Source: Rhodoferax sp. (GTDB lineage Bacteria; Pseudomonadota; Gammaproteobacteria; Burkholderiales; Burkholderiaceae_C). From it: a stretch of 6,107 nucleotides of DNA. The stretch covers positions 1 to 6,107 of the forward strand of contig JAEMRG010000125.1 in the NCBI GenBank assembly GCA_016463455.1, written 5' to 3'. Of the stretch, positions 5,475-6,107 are shown in pieces. The notes beneath the pieces are model-generated. The model did not search any database. It saw nothing but the letters and a program-made list of their open reading frames with translations, and had not been told where the DNA came from. Every line of letters starts with the position of its first letter. The stretch's first letter is position 1. Both the position numbers and the translations under genes were made by a program.

Positions 5475-5759
5475 TTAAGCGTGAACCACTGGCTGCAGAT
5501 GCCGATGCCGATGCCGATGCCGATGCCGATCAATCATTTGGTTGGAAGCAATAGCCGGGAAATATAAGGCGCCTTCTACCTCTTGCGCCTCTGACGGGAA
5601 CGCTGCCGCCAAGGCGGACTCCGTCGTTTGGTTGGATTCTAAAATGATCCCAATGGACTCTTGAATATCCAAAACCGGGACCACTGAAACGTCGTTCCAT
5701 GCAGAAAATTTGGTCACAAAAGCAGTCACCAATTTGGCATCATCCGTCTCACAACACAT
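5475..5759 (-). CDS. Possible small ORF with Arg-His repeat tail, unknown function
   Basis: 94 aa from ATG at 5759, or 102 aa from ATG at 5783. It is not recognised. The N-terminal 75 residues have a balanced, slightly acidic composition (KLVTAFVTKFSAWND, then VVPVLDIQESIGIILESNQ), which looks protein-like. The C-terminus carries five Arg-His pairs (residues 78-87), encoded by the GATGCC hexamer tract, and ends LQPVVHA. No good ribosome binding site is visible for either start: AAAGG is only 2 nt from ATG 5759. Its stop is tail-to-tail, 1 bp from the stop of the plus-strand small ORF. The frame stays open further upstream to 6011, but that stretch lies antisense to another ORF and looks like noise. 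This may be a real orphan, a decayed gene, or chance. Confidence 0.3.
   Translation of the reverse strand: MCCETDDAKLVTAFVTKFSAWNDVSVVPVLDIQESIGIILESNQTTESALAAAFPSEAQEVEGALYFPAIASNQMIDRHRHRHRHRHLQPVVHA
5498..5530 (+). repeat. GATGCC hexanucleotide tandem repeat, 5.5 copies
   Basis: Five perfect GATGCC units at 5498-5527 are followed by a half unit (GAT 5528-5530). The unit length is a multiple of three, so copy-number change would alter length but not reading frame. On the minus strand it encodes Arg-His pairs. On the plus strand it encodes Asp-Ala or Met-Pro, but without a supported gene there. Confidence 0.95.
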
Positions 5760-5789
5760 AGCCTTTATTCCCGTCCAAGGCATGAAGGA

Positions 5790-5972
5790 ATGCCAATACA
5801 GATCAGCAATCCACACGACCGCGAAATTGCGGCCCAAATTGGCGCAATCACGATGTCCGGCGGCGGCTTTCAGTTTGTTGCAAGCGAGGAGCCGATTACG
5901 ACGGCGGCAATGAACACTGCTATGGTAAAAGCCGGTAAAGTGGTAGGCAAGTACAAGGCCCCTAACGTCTAA
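5790..5972 (+). CDS. Small protein of unknown function
   Basis: 60 aa, not recognised. It reads MPIQISNPHDREIAAQIGAI, then a Gly-rich turn (SGGGFQF, residues 23-29), an Ala/Thr/Met-rich segment (ITTAAMNTAMVKAG, 36-49), and a basic tail ending GKYKAPNV. No signal peptide or clear membrane segment is visible. Codon third positions are more GC-rich than in the neighbouring small ORFs, favouring real coding. Purine-rich sequence precedes the start: AAGG at 5777-5780 is 9 nt upstream, while AAGGA at 5785-5789 directly abuts the ATG and is too close. The -10-like promoter after its stop belongs to the tRNA. No promoter for this ORF was recognised. It is 316 bp downstream of the sigma-54-associated ORF, so cotranscription is possible but unproven. 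Confidence 0.45.
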   Translation: MPIQISNPHDREIAAQIGAITMSGGGFQFVASEEPITTAAMNTAMVKAGKVVGKYKAPNV

Positions 5973-5989
5973 TCCCCGGGCCAAGACCT

Positions 5990-5998
5990 TGCTATAAT
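5990..5998 (+). promoter_or_regulatory. Extended -10 promoter upstream of the tRNA
   Basis: TGCTATAAT contains a perfect TATAAT (5993-5998) preceded by TG at the extended -10 position. The bases after it (CGTCGGC) are GC-rich, as in stringently controlled stable-RNA promoters. There is no good -35 at 16-18 bp. Predicted +1 is near 6005, giving a leader of about 73 nt before the tRNA. Confidence 0.6.
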
Positions 5999-6003
5999 CG
6001 TCG

Positions 6004-6049
6004 GCTAGCAAAGCGTGGGATTCACCGCATAGAGGTAGGATCCGCTAGC
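6004..6049 (+). repeat. Paired GCTAGC palindromes in the tRNA leader
   Basis: GCTAGC occurs at 6004-6009 and 6044-6049 and is self-complementary, so the two copies are both direct and inverted repeats 40 bp apart and could pair in the precursor RNA. This may shape tRNA 5' processing or be coincidental. Confidence 0.25.
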
Positions 6050-6077
6050 ACTATTCTTGCTCGAAATTCGCGCACAT

Positions 6078-6107
6078 TCCTCAATAGCTCAGTTGGTAGA
6101 GCGCCGG
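6078..6107 (+). tRNA. tRNA 5' half, probably tRNA-Asn (truncated by window edge)
   Basis: The sequence fits a tRNA cloverleaf: acceptor strand TCCTCAA (6078-6084), T8-A9, D-stem GCTC (6087-6090) pairing with GAGC (6099-6102), D-loop AGTTGGTA, base 26 G, and the start of the anticodon stem CCGG. The TCCTCAATAGCTCAGT start followed by GAGCGCCGG resembles betaproteobacterial tRNA-Asn, normally with anticodon GTT. The anticodon lies outside the window, so the isotype is an inference from the 5' half alone. Confidence 0.85.

Noticed and set aside
5498..5530. Tandem repeat as a CRISPR array
   Set aside because: The units are contiguous hexamers with no spacers.
5957..5982. GGCCC/GGGCC inverted repeat as a terminator for the last small ORF
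   Set aside because: The stem is only 5 bp with a 16-nt loop and no T-tract follows.
5760..6011. Upstream half of the 178-codon minus-strand frame
   Set aside because: It is antisense to the 5790-5972 ORF and its translation (His/Arg/Cys-rich stretches) looks like non-coding shadow, so only the part from 5759 or 5783 was kept.
6078..6107. tRNA as an integration (attachment) site for the AT-rich segment
   Set aside because: Integration normally uses the tRNA 3' end. The odd segment lies upstream of the 5' end, and no integrase or repeated tRNA fragment is seen.

Overview
This window looks like a chromosomal stretch of a GC-rich betaproteobacterium, probably order Burkholderiales. That is inferred from GC-rich codon use, close similarity of the proteins to proteobacterial families, and a tRNA 5' half that fits betaproteobacterial tRNA-Asn. 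No taxonomic search could be run.

Left edge (1-677, minus strand): the N-terminal third of a YgiQ-family radical SAM protein, cut by the window edge. An 88-bp divergent promoter region separates it from the next gene.

Centre (766-5118, plus strand): a five-gene basic-amino-acid ABC uptake locus. In order it holds a lipoprotein substrate-binding protein, two HisQ/HisM-type permeases, an M14-type succinylglutamate desuccinylase/aspartoacylase-family metalloenzyme, and a HisP-type ATPase. The order matches the aotJ-Q-M-O-P arginine/ornithine transport operon of Pseudomonas, where the O gene is an enzyme-like protein of unknown role. A strong intrinsic terminator lies between the binding-protein gene and the permease genes and probably sets different expression levels. 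The working model is capture of a cationic (or acylated) amino acid outside the inner membrane, passage through the Q/M channel driven by P, and possible deacylation in the cytoplasm by the M14-like enzyme.

Right part (5119-6077): base composition falls abruptly. It contains a consensus-perfect sigma-54 promoter, a leader hairpin, and a 60-codon ORF with a good ribosome binding site. Next come a convergent minus-strand ORF ending in an Arg-His repeat encoded by a GATGCC hexamer tract, and another 60-codon plus-strand ORF. None of the three small ORFs is recognisable to me. This is the least explained part of the window. An extended -10 promoter and the 5' half of a tRNA, probably tRNA-Asn, close the window.
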